Shown: one piece after another, positions 42,985-52,204 of the stretch
Position numbering within the stretch: the first letter of the stretch is position 1
How the letters are laid out: every line of letters starts with the position of its first letter
NCBI RefSeq assembly: GCF_900106755.1
Contig: NZ_FNNN01000029.1
Span: forward strand, 1 to 64,000
Reading direction: 5' to 3'
DNA length: 64,000 nt
Origin: Bacteroides faecis MAJ27
Lineage (GTDB): Bacteria > Bacteroidota > Bacteroidia > Bacteroidales > Bacteroidaceae
The notes under the pieces: generated by a model
Told to the model about the DNA's origin: nothing
Database searches by the model: none
What the model saw: the letters and a program-made list of their open reading frames with translations, nothing else
Position numbers and translations under genes: made by a program

Positions 42985-45537
42985 ATGAAAAACAAAAGAT
43001 TCTTATTTATACTCTTATGCAGTATCTTGATGACAGGTGTTCATGGCGAAAATCCACCGGCCAAAGTGGTATTTGAACAATATATGAATCAAGCTCAAAC
43101 CTTTGCTGAAACTTATCCACGCGAAAAAGCTTATCTGCATTTCGACAATACAAGTTATTATGTAGGTGACACTATCTGGTTCAAAGCGTATGTAACTCTT
43201 GCCGAGAAACAAGTTTTCAGTTCAATCAGCCGTCCTTTATACGTGGAGTTGGTAGATCAGGCAGGTCACATAGCCGACAAACAGATTATCAAATTGACAC
43301 AAGGAGAAGGAAACGGTCAGTTTGTATTATCCAAATCAATGTTGTCAGGCTATTATGAAGTACGTGCCTACACCCGCTGGATGCTTGCCTTTAACGAGCC
43401 GCATTATTTTTCACGTACTTTCCCTATTTATCAACTGTCAAACAGCGATCAGCTGGAACGTAGCATCAGCACTTATGAATTAAGCCCTTCTATGGAAACA
43501 AGACCGGAAGAGACTAAAGAGAAACTGAGTCTGCGTTTCTTTCCGGAAGGAGGACAACTGGTAGAGGGGCTTACATCACAGGTAGCTTTTAAAGCAGAAA
43601 GTAAAAGTGAAGGTGAGATTAATTTATCAGGTACCCTGTACACCCAAGAAGGACAAGAAATCACTTCTTTCGAGACTTTACACGATGGAATGGGATGTTT
43701 TGAGTACACACCTTCTGCTAAACCTGCTATAGCCAAGGTAAACTATCATGGAAAAGATTACAAATTTTCGCTTCCTAAAGCATTGCCCAATGGATATGTT
43801 TTAAAAATAAACAACAATGCCGGAGCGATCTCGGTAGAGGTAGCCTGCAATGCTTCGACCCCTCAAGACACATTAGCAGTTTTCGTTAATCACCAAGGAC
43901 GTCCATATGCTTATCAATTAATCAGTTGCCAAGTAAATAAGCCTCAGAGTTTCACCTTGCTATCCCGTAAATTACCGCCAGGAGTCTTACAAATCAGCCT
44001 CATCAACCGTGCAGGAAATACAATAAGCGAACGATTCGTATTTTCCTCTCCTCGGGCACCTTTGCAAATATCTCCCAATGGACTGAAAACAATATATGCC
44101 CCATACGCTCCAATCCGCTGCGAACTTCAAGTAAACAATGCCTTGGGAGAACCTATCCCAAGTAAGTTATCGGTGAGTATCCGCGATGCCCTCCGTTCGG
44201 ACTATTCAGCATACGATAATAATCTTTTCACCGATCTTCTTTTAACATCTGATTTAAAAGGCTATATACATCAACCGGGATATTATTTCACAGAAGCTTC
44301 TCCCCGAAAGCAGAAAGAACTGGATATACTATTATTGGTGCATGGATGGCGCAAATATGATATGAGCCAACTTATCGGAACGACTCCATTTGTTGCCAAT
44401 CAGGCTCCTGAATCTCAATTAGTGCTATATGGACAAGTAAAGTCAACTATTCTCAAAAATAAACTAAAGAATATAGACCTTAGTGTAATGGTCAAAAAAG
44501 ATGCGAATATTATTACCGGGCAGACTGTCACAGATGAGAACGGGTATTTCAGCATCCCGATGGAAGACTTTGAAGGAGAACTGGAAGCTATCATCCAAAC
44601 CCGAAGAGCTGGTAAAGAACGGAACAAAGATGCTTCCATCTTTATTGATCGCCATTTCTCACCAGCTGTCCGGGCTTATGACTACAGCGAACTACATCCC
44701 AAGTGGAGCAGCATAGATCGCTGGCAGCAACAAGCAGAAAAGTTCGACTCTCTGTATATGGATTCTGTCCGCCGGGCAGACGGTCTTTATCTATTGGACG
44801 AAGTTGAAATTAAAAGCAAGCGCCGTTCCAAAAGTACAAACATGACTACTAAGATCAACGAGCAAAGTATTGATGCTTACTATGATATACGACAATCAGT
44901 AGATAAGCTCCGTGACAATGGGAAAGTGGTTACTACGATTCCTGAATTAATGGAAAAACTAAGCCCTCTCTTCTATTGGGATCGAACAAATGACACCTAT
45001 ACTTACCGTCAAAAACCGATCTGCTACATTATGGAGAACAGGATTCTATCCGAAACAGAAGTCAAAATGATGTTGACTGAAGTAGATGGATTAGCCTCAA
45101 TCATTATCGGTAAGGGTAGCGGAGGAATTAGTGACGAAATCATTCAGAACACAAAACTTTCTAACTCAAACGATGTGAATATATCGGAATTAGATAAATA
45201 TAGCATCTTTTATCTGATTCCACTACCCAGACATAACGTTTTGAATAAGCATGAGACAGCCGCTCTTGGAACCCGTCAAACGATGATACAGGGGTATACT
45301 CCGGCATTAGAATATTATTCTCCCGCTTATCCGGACAAAGAATTATATAAAGATCAGGTTGACAAAAGACGGACGCTTTACTGGAATCCGTCTGTGCAGA
45401 CAGACAATAACGGAAAAGTGGTCATCGAGTGTTATAACAATCAATATTCCACCCCATTAATTATCCAAGCCGAAACATTGAGTAATGATGGTAAAATCGG
45501 CAGTATGACATATTCTACAATGGGAACATCCCAATAA
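42985..45537 (+). CDS. Large MG2-like envelope protein with plug-like domain
   Basis: 850 residues with a signal peptide (MKNKRFLFILLCSILMTGVHG). Residues about 40-140 look like an alpha-2-macroglobulin MG2 domain (EKAYLHFDNTSYYVGDTIWFKAYVTLA; GYYEVRAYTRWMLAFNEPHYF). Further beta domains follow, with a bundle of Ig-like repeats. At about 595-730 there is a TonB-receptor plug-like segment (YLLDEVEIKSKRRSKST; DLxxNGKVVTTIPELMEKLSP; IIIGKGSGGISD), but no C-terminal 22-strand barrel. This type is common in Bacteroides without a defined function; a role in surface assembly or anchoring is a guess. Last gene of the GH2-GH127 operon. Confidence 0.7.
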   Translation: MKNKRFLFILLCSILMTGVHGENPPAKVVFEQYMNQAQTFAETYPREKAYLHFDNTSYYVGDTIWFKAYVTLAEKQVFSSISRPLYVELVDQAGHIADKQIIKLTQGEGNGQFVLSKSMLSGYYEVRAYTRWMLAFNEPHYFSRTFPIYQLSNSDQLERSISTYELSPSMETRPEETKEKLSLRFFPEGGQLVEGLTSQVAFKAESKSEGEINLSGTLYTQEGQEITSFETLHDGMGCFEYTPSAKPAIAKVNYHGKDYKFSLPKALPNGYVLKINNNAGAISVEVACNASTPQDTLAVFVNHQGRPYAYQLISCQVNKPQSFTLLSRKLPPGVLQISLINRAGNTISERFVFSSPRAPLQISPNGLKTIYAPYAPIRCELQVNNALGEPIPSKLSVSIRDALRSDYSAYDNNLFTDLLLTSDLKGYIHQPGYYFTEASPRKQKELDILLLVHGWRKYDMSQLIGTTPFVANQAPESQLVLYGQVKSTILKNKLKNIDLSVMVKKDANIITGQTVTDENGYFSIPMEDFEGELEAIIQTRRAGKERNKDASIFIDRHFSPAVRAYDYSELHPKWSSIDRWQQQAEKFDSLYMDSVRRADGLYLLDEVEIKSKRRSKSTNMTTKINEQSIDAYYDIRQSVDKLRDNGKVVTTIPELMEKLSPLFYWDRTNDTYTYRQKPICYIMENRILSETEVKMMLTEVDGLASIIIGKGSGGISDEIIQNTKLSNSNDVNISELDKYSIFYLIPLPRHNVLNKHETAALGTRQTMIQGYTPALEYYSPAYPDKELYKDQVDKRRTLYWNPSVQTDNNGKVVIECYNNQYSTPLIIQAETLSNDGKIGSMTYSTMGTSQ

Positions 45538-45577
45538 GATACAGATACTCACAATGAGTATCGTTCCTGCTATAACT

Positions 45578-45616
45578 AATATCGCCCCTGATTTCTAAAG
45601 AACCAGGGGCGATATT
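45578..45616. terminator. Hairpin between convergent operons
   Basis: Perfect 13-bp stem (AATATCGCCCCTG at 45578-45590 with 45604-45616) and 13-nt loop, preceded by a smaller hairpin (GATACTC at 45544-45550 with 45556-45562). It lies 40 bp after the plus-strand operon. T-runs are weak on both sides, so it may serve both strands imperfectly. Confidence 0.6.
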
Positions 45617-45704
45617 AAATAATTTCAATTGGCAGTTACATCATAACATCTCATCTACTGCCATAGATACCTCAAGATCAATCTACTCTTCATCTGTCCT
45701 TCTT

Positions 45705-45781
45705 TCATTTTTTCGGATGTTTAGGCAGAACAAAGTTCGCATGCGCCCAACGTTCCCATTCCTTGCTATTTTCATCCCTAC
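45705..45781 (-). other. Out-of-frame sulfatase-like 3' extension
   Basis: Just past the sulfatase stop, another minus-strand frame reads ...SRDENSKEWERWAHANFV, then LPKHPKK and a TGA at 45707-45705. 'W-E-R-W-A-x-x-N-x-V-x-P' resembles the C-terminal end of S1 sulfatases (compare AYEAWAKRCMVEPYPG in the annotated frame). It is joined to the gene by one inserted base in an A-run, so it is either a frameshift or a remnant of a duplicated end. Confidence 0.45.
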
Positions 45782-47494
45782 TTATTCTTCCATTCTCTTT
45801 ACGCTGTTTTTATTTCTTTTTTGGCCCGGATATGGTTCTACCATACAACGTTTCGCCCATGCTTCATAAGCATTCACCATTTCGCTCATCTTTCCCGGAT
45901 ATTTATCTGCCAGATTATATTGTTCACTACGGTCTTCATTCAAGTTATACAACTCCCATTTGGCATTCTCACCCGGACGGACCAGTTTCCAACCGTCTTT
46001 GGACAGAAAGGCACGTTCATTGAAATGTTCGAAGCCCAAATAATCATGTCCCTCTCGATGACCTGTTTTGAAAACAGGAAGCAAACTCTTTCCTTCCATA
46101 GGGGTTATATCGTTCCCTTTGTATTTAGTCGGATAAGTAGCACCTGCCATGTCTATACAGGTGGCCATGATATCCATTACATGACCAATCTCAGATGTCA
46201 TACCTCCCACATTCTTTTTAATCCCTTTCGGCCAATGCGCAATCATCGGAGTACAGATACCTCCTTCATAAGACTTGGCCTTCCAAAAACGGAACGGGGT
46301 GTTGGCAACATTTGCCCAGCGAGCTCCCAATGAAGCATAGGTAGTTTGTGGCCCGGGCAATACCTCTTTGTTATGAGGATACACCATCTTCTCCCCTTTG
46401 CGAGTCATATCCGGGCGGTCATTCTCTCCCGGAGAGTAATTCTGACAATTTTCATTGCTACAACCATTGTCAGAGAGAAAAAGAATCAGTGTATTATCCA
46501 GCTGACCGGTCTTCTCCAGCGCATCAACAACCTGACCAATTCCACGATCCATACGGTCGATCATTGCAGCATGCACAGCCATTGCACGGGCATCCCATTC
46601 CGCGTGTACATTGTCCTCCCATCTGTCCTTGAACTGACGTTCAGATAAAAAGTCATCCATTCCCGGAAATATTCCCAGTTGTTTCTGACGCTCATAACGG
46701 GCATTGCGTATAGCTTCCCAACCAACTTTATAAGTATCCTTATATTTTTCAATATCCTCAGGCAAAGCGTGTAACGGCCAATGTGGAGCAGTATAAGCCA
46801 AATACATAAAAAACGGTTTATCGTCTTTGGCATACTCCGTCACTTCTTCTGCAGCACGATCTGAAAGTGCCTGAGTAATATAGTATCCTTCCGGCACTTC
46901 TTTTACAGGCACCTCTCCTTCAACCAAGCTGAACGGGTCAAAGTAGTCTACTACTCCATAAATAGTTCCGTAATGAGAATCGAAGCCACGGTTTACCGGA
47001 TAATGACATAAATCTGAATAGGTGTCATGGTAAACATGATGTGCCAGCCATTCACGCTGATCTTTACGCAATGGAGTTTCAGCAACATGCCATTTTCCGA
47101 TCATACTGGTAGTGTAACCAGATTCTTTCAGCACTTCGGCTATCGTAACCGCATTACGTGAAAGTGTACCACGATACCCGGGCAGGTTATCATCAAAAGT
47201 CATTCGTCCGATTCCTGCCTGATGCTGATACAGTCCGGTCAGCAAAGAAGCACGGGTGGGACAACTACGACTGGCATTATAAAAATGGTTGAAGCGTACT
47301 CCTTGTTGTGCCAGTTTATCAAGGTTAGGTGTATGGATTTCACTGCCATAACATCCTAAATCAGAATAACCAAGGTCATCTGCAAGAATCACCAGTATAT
47401 TGGGCCTTTTATCAGTTTTTTTCCCTTTTGCGTTTGCAACGGAATTGCCGGCTATCATCAGTGCTGCCGGTAAAAGAAAAGCTTTTGAATTCAT
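45782..47494 (-). CDS. S1 family sulfatase, Ser-type active site
   Basis: 570 residues with a signal peptide (MNSKAFLLPAALMIAGNSVANA). Alkaline-phosphatase-fold sulfatase: metal-binding ILADDLGYSDLGCYG, second metal site LFLSDNGCSNENC, and the formylglycine motif. In 'RSCPTRASLLTG' the position normally held by Cys (C-x-P-x-R) is Ser77, so formylglycine would be made from serine by an anaerobic radical-SAM maturase. The maturase is not in this window. The frame ends at 45782 after a basic tail, but a frame shifted at a run of five A (45807-45811 on the other strand) continues sulfatase-like for about 34 codons. It follows the other sulfatase by 10 bp. Confidence 0.9.
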   Translation of the reverse strand: MNSKAFLLPAALMIAGNSVANAKGKKTDKRPNILVILADDLGYSDLGCYGSEIHTPNLDKLAQQGVRFNHFYNASRSCPTRASLLTGLYQHQAGIGRMTFDDNLPGYRGTLSRNAVTIAEVLKESGYTTSMIGKWHVAETPLRKDQREWLAHHVYHDTYSDLCHYPVNRGFDSHYGTIYGVVDYFDPFSLVEGEVPVKEVPEGYYITQALSDRAAEEVTEYAKDDKPFFMYLAYTAPHWPLHALPEDIEKYKDTYKVGWEAIRNARYERQKQLGIFPGMDDFLSERQFKDRWEDNVHAEWDARAMAVHAAMIDRMDRGIGQVVDALEKTGQLDNTLILFLSDNGCSNENCQNYSPGENDRPDMTRKGEKMVYPHNKEVLPGPQTTYASLGARWANVANTPFRFWKAKSYEGGICTPMIAHWPKGIKKNVGGMTSEIGHVMDIMATCIDMAGATYPTKYKGNDITPMEGKSLLPVFKTGHREGHDYLGFEHFNERAFLSKDGWKLVRPGENAKWELYNLNEDRSEQYNLADKYPGKMSEMVNAYEAWAKRCMVEPYPGQKRNKNSVKRMEE

Positions 47495-47504
47495 GTATTT
47501 TTAA

Positions 47505-48866
47505 TTAGCGGTCTGTTTGCAATCCTTTATCTTTATTTCTGGCATACCATTCGCATACTTTCTTGCTTAGTTTTGCTACTAACTCTGAATGTTCTCCAGC
47601 TATATTATTTTTTTCGAATTTATCCTGTTCCATGTCAAACAACTGCGGATCGCTTCCATCTCCATTCACCAACAGTTTCCATTTGCCACTGCGTATAGCC
47701 AGATGCGGACTTCTATCGTAAGGATTTCCAGGAAACATAAAATGCTTATTCCTACCGAAGTCCCACATTAAATCAGTTTTTCGTTTGGCTTCCGATTTGC
47801 CGAGCAGAACCTTCGCATAATTCTGTCCATCGCCTTTATAATTCTTTTCTGTTTTTATTCCGGCTACAGAACACAAAGTAGGATATAAATCCACAGCACA
47901 TAACACTGAAGAATTGTTCACCTGCCCAGGTTTTATCTTCTTTGGATATTTAACAATAAACGGCATACGGATACCACCTTCATAAAGACTATTCTTAGTT
48001 CCTCTCAAATAAGCAGAGCGAACAGCTTTAAAACTAGGCGCAGGCCCATTGTCACTAGTGAAGATGATAATTGTATTTTCTGATAATCCCATATCATCCA
48101 GTGTCTTTATAAAACGACCGATTTGCTTATCCATCTCCCCAAGCACAGGCGAGAAAGCCTCTTTCGTTTCCCAACTTTTTCTTTCTTTTTGTTTAAACTC
48201 CGGTACCCATGGAGTATGCATATCATCTGGCCAAAGATTGAGAAAGAAAGGAGTCTCTTTATGACGCTCAATAAAATCAATACTCTTATCTACAAAATAT
48301 TCCGTACGTTTCCAGCGTTTTACACTGTCATTATCACACCAAATCCATTTAGAGGCCGTTATTGCAGGGGCCGGATCGGGACTTTCATAGGTGGAAAGAT
48401 ATTCATCGAAACCATAATTTTTGATAGAAGGCGCATTATGTACATCACGCCCGCCTCCCATATGCCATTTACCGATGTGCCCGGTAGCATAGCCCGCATT
48501 CTGAAAGGCACGCGCCATCGAAGGAAGTTTGTCATCCAGATAATTACGTTGTTCACATCTTTTGTTACTTGCTTTATCATTGAGGAAAGTATTAATTCCT
48601 ACCTCAAGTGGGAAAAGCCCTGTTGTCAACCCGCAACGGGACGGCGAACTAACCGGAGCAGAAGAATAATATTGATTGAACAGTATTCCGTCCTGTGCCA
48701 GTTTATCAATATTGGGTGTCGCAACAAACTTGCCTCCATAACAACCAATATCACCTATGCCCATATCATCAATATAAATAATAACTACATTAGGAGGAGT
48801 TTCTGCCTGCACACTCACAAGAGGAAGTAAAGCGCTAAGCCAAGGTAAATGTTTTTCTATATTCAT
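47505..48866 (-). CDS. S1 family sulfatase, Ser-type active site
   Basis: 453 residues with a signal sequence (LPWLSALLPLVSVQA). Sulfatase landmarks: IYIDDMGIGDIGCYGG (metal site), GHIGKWHMGGG and IIFTSDNGPAPSF. The active-site motif is 'VSSPSRCGLTTG', giving Ser73 at the formylglycine position of (C/S)-x-P-x-R. It is the first gene of a two-gene sulfatase operon, preceded by the shared activator site. The presence of two sulfatases implies a sulfated target or a sulfated host glycan; which sugar is desulfated cannot be told. Confidence 0.9.
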   Translation of the reverse strand: MNIEKHLPWLSALLPLVSVQAETPPNVVIIYIDDMGIGDIGCYGGKFVATPNIDKLAQDGILFNQYYSSAPVSSPSRCGLTTGLFPLEVGINTFLNDKASNKRCEQRNYLDDKLPSMARAFQNAGYATGHIGKWHMGGGRDVHNAPSIKNYGFDEYLSTYESPDPAPAITASKWIWCDNDSVKRWKRTEYFVDKSIDFIERHKETPFFLNLWPDDMHTPWVPEFKQKERKSWETKEAFSPVLGEMDKQIGRFIKTLDDMGLSENTIIIFTSDNGPAPSFKAVRSAYLRGTKNSLYEGGIRMPFIVKYPKKIKPGQVNNSSVLCAVDLYPTLCSVAGIKTEKNYKGDGQNYAKVLLGKSEAKRKTDLMWDFGRNKHFMFPGNPYDRSPHLAIRSGKWKLLVNGDGSDPQLFDMEQDKFEKNNIAGEHSELVAKLSKKVCEWYARNKDKGLQTDR

Positions 48867-48909
48867 TATTGTTCTGATTTAATTAACTTCGTCCTTTTGA
48901 TGCCTCATA

Positions 48910-48977
48910 CAAAAATAAGAAAGTTATTAAAGAATAAATGAAAAACTCTGACCAATAAAGAACAATATCTGATAAAA
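48910..48977 (-). promoter_or_regulatory. Promoter and activator site of the sulfatase operon
   Basis: Minus strand. A perfect -7 box TATTTTTG (48917-48910). ATTGGTCAG (48956-48948) sits exactly 30 bp upstream of it, and a second half-site TTTTATCAG lies 21 bp further (48977-48969). Confidence 0.7.
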
Positions 48978-49068
48978 AACACCTAAATATTCAAGAGATC
49001 TCTAATATCATAGAAATTCCTCACTAGGTCTATTAAATTAAATGTTTCTCAATTATGTGTACAAAATA

Positions 49069-49098
49069 GAAGGATGCACGAATATTCGTACATCCTTC
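49069..49098 (-). terminator. Terminator of SusC/D module 2
   Basis: GAAGGATG (49069-49076) pairs with CATCCTTC (49091-49098), enclosing a second palindrome ACGAATATTCGT. About 20 bp after the stop of the DUF4973-type gene. Its core is almost the same as that of the module 1 terminator at 59097-59124. Confidence 0.8.
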
Positions 49099-49120
49099 CT
49101 CAAATAATTCATAGAATAGA

Positions 49121-50113
49121 TTACCATTCTATAGCTTGATCTTCATCCGGGATCTGAGTATTAATATTACGTTCAAGTGTCAAAACCCCCGTCACATAAT
49201 AAGGAATTTCTTCATTGGCAGAAGTATAATCTACAAACTCATAATCAACACTAAATGTAACATAACGATGTAGCAAATATGGACGAGTAACATCCGGAAC
49301 TTCTGCAATCGTATAAGATGTTTCCTTTAATTGGTTCAATTTAATTTTATCATTATCTGATGTAATTTTCACCAACTTTTCTCCATCCGGTTCAAAGTGG
49401 AACTTTATTTTGTATTTATCGCGATCAATCAAGTCTTCATCCATTGCACCGGCATAAAAGAACACCGTATTCTCATCAACCACATATGCAGTACGTGTAG
49501 TAGTAGGAATAGCCTCACTTTTATCAATACTCCCATCCCTGTTTTTAATATACACCTGCATAGCAGTTGTACTGTACGTACCGGAATAATCGTTGAAAGG
49601 TAATACACGTAATAATGCTTTCGCATAATTTTTACGTGGATGTCCTTCATAGTTGTACGAAGGATCGTCTGCAATACTTAACGGCAATACCCACTTCTTA
49701 AACAAATCAATATTATCCAGATTAAAAGTGATATCTAACAGAGTAGAAAATGTACCTGCCGGAATATCCACTGTAGAAGGAAATGCATAGCGATTACTTT
49801 CCAGTGCTACATAATAAAGATCTTCACGTCCAAAGCGAGCCGCATTTAAAATATCCAATGTATCTGTATCTACTGCAATATGAACTGTACGATCCTTCCC
49901 ATTTGGAAGAGAGCCACTTACAATCATAGGTAATCTATAAGTAGCTTCACCACCTTGCTTGTATCTTACATAAATATCAGTTACTCCTTTATCACCAACA
50001 GGTGCTTTAAATGAGATATACTGTTCATATTGTTCTTCGTCCCACTCACTATTACATGAGATAACTAACACACTCATGGTTAGTATCATTAAATAAGTAT
50101 ATATTTTCTTCAT
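49121..50113 (-). CDS. DUF1735/DUF4973-type surface lipoprotein, module 2
   Basis: 330 residues; lipoprotein signal (MKKIYTYLMILTMSVLVISCNSEWDEEQYEQYISF). N-terminal beta domain of the DUF1735 type (YRLPMIVSGSLPNGKDRTVHIAVDTDTLDILN; WVLPLSIADDPSYNYEGHPRKNYAKALLRVLPFNDYSGTYS) and a C-terminal DUF4973-like domain. Proteins at this place after SusD usually bind glycan on the cell surface. The protein at 59187-60248 is a paralogue, ending with the same DQAIEW. Last gene of module 2, 19 bp after SusD. Confidence 0.8.
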   Translation of the reverse strand: MKKIYTYLMILTMSVLVISCNSEWDEEQYEQYISFKAPVGDKGVTDIYVRYKQGGEATYRLPMIVSGSLPNGKDRTVHIAVDTDTLDILNAARFGREDLYYVALESNRYAFPSTVDIPAGTFSTLLDITFNLDNIDLFKKWVLPLSIADDPSYNYEGHPRKNYAKALLRVLPFNDYSGTYSTTAMQVYIKNRDGSIDKSEAIPTTTRTAYVVDENTVFFYAGAMDEDLIDRDKYKIKFHFEPDGEKLVKITSDNDKIKLNQLKETSYTIAEVPDVTRPYLLHRYVTFSVDYEFVDYTSANEEIPYYVTGVLTLERNINTQIPDEDQAIEW

Positions 50114-50132
50114 GTCTTATCAATTCTTCTAG

Positions 50133-52190
50133 TTAATCATTATAAGTCCATCCCGGATTCTGAGTCAACATCTTATTACGCTTCAACTCAGAATGGCTAA
50201 TAGGCCAAAAATACATTTTCCGTGAGAAGTTAGTCGGTAATGACGGAATAGCAACTGGAACATGAAATACATCTCTCCACTTTTCTGTCATCAAAGTATT
50301 GCAACCATATATGGGTAATGATTCTTCTACTTCAGCATCTTTCCATCTGCGAATGTCATAGTAACGATGTCCTTCACCCATCAACTCAATCTGGCGTTCA
50401 CGTTTCAATTTTTCGCGGAAAAGATCCTGATCTTCATATTCTGATCTAGTATAATCAGGTATTCCAGCACGAATACGAATAGGCTGAATACCCTTCTTCA
50501 TCTCATCAATATTACGTTGAATAGTATATTGAGTTTCCTCATCCCAAGAAGCAATATTATAGTTTCCTGTTAATTCATTCAATGCTTCCGCATAAATTAA
50601 CAAAATCTCAGCATAACGAATTGCAGGTTCTGCTTTTTTACGAATATATTCCTCCTTTTCGTCTCTATTGGTATCATCGGGATGTACAAACTTCATAACC
50701 CCAATGCCTGTCCGTAACCAGAACATCGTATTTGTATATCCATTTCCACCACCTCTATAGTAGAAAATTTGCTTATCTTTATTTGCATCGTTCGGCTCAT
50801 TCAATAAATACCATGTTGAACCATTATAAGCAACTGACGCATAAAAACGAGGCTCACGTCCTACATACTGCATACTAACACCCACTCTGTTATTGCCTAA
50901 TTCCGGATACTGATCTTTATTTTCATCTGTCACAAACCCTTCAGCACGGGGATTAGGATCAATACGTTTGGCATATGCCGGATAGTCTATATATTCAGAA
51001 TCTTTTCCCGGACAATTCTTACCATCCTTCATGTAGTAAGCATCACATTGCTTTTGTGTTAGCCCATGGGTATTCCAGCCATTAGCCGCACGTGGCAATT
51101 GATGTCGTACCATCACATTAATACCCTCCGTACTTTGATTTTGTCCGCGTGTAAAAATCAGTTCCGGATTATCAGAAGCATTCACATTACCATTAAATAA
51201 TGAACGATAAGATTCATATGGATCGATATCTTTATATCCATCAGGCCAGCTCTTATTCACGAAGTTACCATCATCATAAGGAGGAAGTGTGGGAAGATAT
51301 CCGGTACCAACTTGTTCGCTGGCAGATTTATGATATAATTCATAGCGTGTTCCACCTTCAAGTTTCATAACATCAAGGGCAGCCGCAGCAGCTTTCGCCC
51401 ATTTTTCCTCATTGTATTCCTGTGCTATCAAGTTCCGTCCATTACGATCAACTAAATCGGTAAACTTCTCTGTATCTCCTGGACGAGGATTATTGATCGG
51501 ACTTGCAGCATAAAGCAGTACCTTTGCACGAGCAGCTAAAGCAGCACCACGTGTCGGACGAGCGACATTATTAGCTCCACGTTTTGAGGGAAGATCCCGA
51601 GCTGCAATTTTCATTTCTGAGGCTATATAATCAGCGCATTCATCATACGTATTGCGTGGTATGGCAAGTTCTTCATATTCTTTTGTATAATCCAATCCTT
51701 CTTCTGGTAGCAAAGGTATTGGACCATATTTTCGAAGTAGTAACCAATAATAATATGCTCTGACAAAACGTGCCTGTGCTTTCAAATCAGCTCGTTCCTC
51801 CTCAGTAAACTTCATATTTTGGTCTATATTCAATATAAAAATAGAAGCTTGGCGTATCCCCTCATAACATGATCCCCAAGGACCTTGTTCCCAGTTCTCA
51901 TCATATTCACCGTTTTTCCATTTCTTATACTTATCATCACGGTCACCAAAGTACATGTCATCAGCAAAGCAATACATAGTATGTCCTTTACTGGAAACAT
52001 CCGCATTACTACCAGTCAAATGTTCAAATGCATTTGCCAGCCACTCTTCTGTATAATCTCTACTAGAGAATACATCTTTCAAACTCATACGATCCTTAAA
52101 ATAGCGGTCAGCATCAAGTTGGTCTGCACAAGAGGAAAGTCCTAATCCGATTCCTAAAATCGCAGATAGTAAAATATATTTTTTCTTCAT
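50133..52190 (-). CDS. SusD-like glycan-binding lipoprotein, module 2
   Basis: 685 residues; lipoprotein signal (MKKKYILLSAILGIGLGLSSCAD). SusD/RagB helical TPR-rich fold: N-terminal SusD-like region (DLKAQARFVRAYYYWLLLRKYGPIPLLPEEG, GAALAARAKVLLYAASPINNP) and C-terminal RagB/SusD region (RYAEILLIYAEALNELTG, RERQIELMGEGHRYYDIRRWKDAEV, NPGW near the end). It caps the SusC transporter and delivers oligosaccharide. 14 bp after the SusC stop. It is clearly homologous to the SusD at 60271, but with long substitutions in the ligand-facing loops. Confidence 0.95.
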   Translation of the reverse strand: MKKKYILLSAILGIGLGLSSCADQLDADRYFKDRMSLKDVFSSRDYTEEWLANAFEHLTGSNADVSSKGHTMYCFADDMYFGDRDDKYKKWKNGEYDENWEQGPWGSCYEGIRQASIFILNIDQNMKFTEEERADLKAQARFVRAYYYWLLLRKYGPIPLLPEEGLDYTKEYEELAIPRNTYDECADYIASEMKIAARDLPSKRGANNVARPTRGAALAARAKVLLYAASPINNPRPGDTEKFTDLVDRNGRNLIAQEYNEEKWAKAAAAALDVMKLEGGTRYELYHKSASEQVGTGYLPTLPPYDDGNFVNKSWPDGYKDIDPYESYRSLFNGNVNASDNPELIFTRGQNQSTEGINVMVRHQLPRAANGWNTHGLTQKQCDAYYMKDGKNCPGKDSEYIDYPAYAKRIDPNPRAEGFVTDENKDQYPELGNNRVGVSMQYVGREPRFYASVAYNGSTWYLLNEPNDANKDKQIFYYRGGGNGYTNTMFWLRTGIGVMKFVHPDDTNRDEKEEYIRKKAEPAIRYAEILLIYAEALNELTGNYNIASWDEETQYTIQRNIDEMKKGIQPIRIRAGIPDYTRSEYEDQDLFREKLKRERQIELMGEGHRYYDIRRWKDAEVEESLPIYGCNTLMTEKWRDVFHVPVAIPSLPTNFSRKMYFWPISHSELKRNKMLTQNPGWTYND

Positions 52191-52204
52191 CAGTATAATC
52201 TAAA

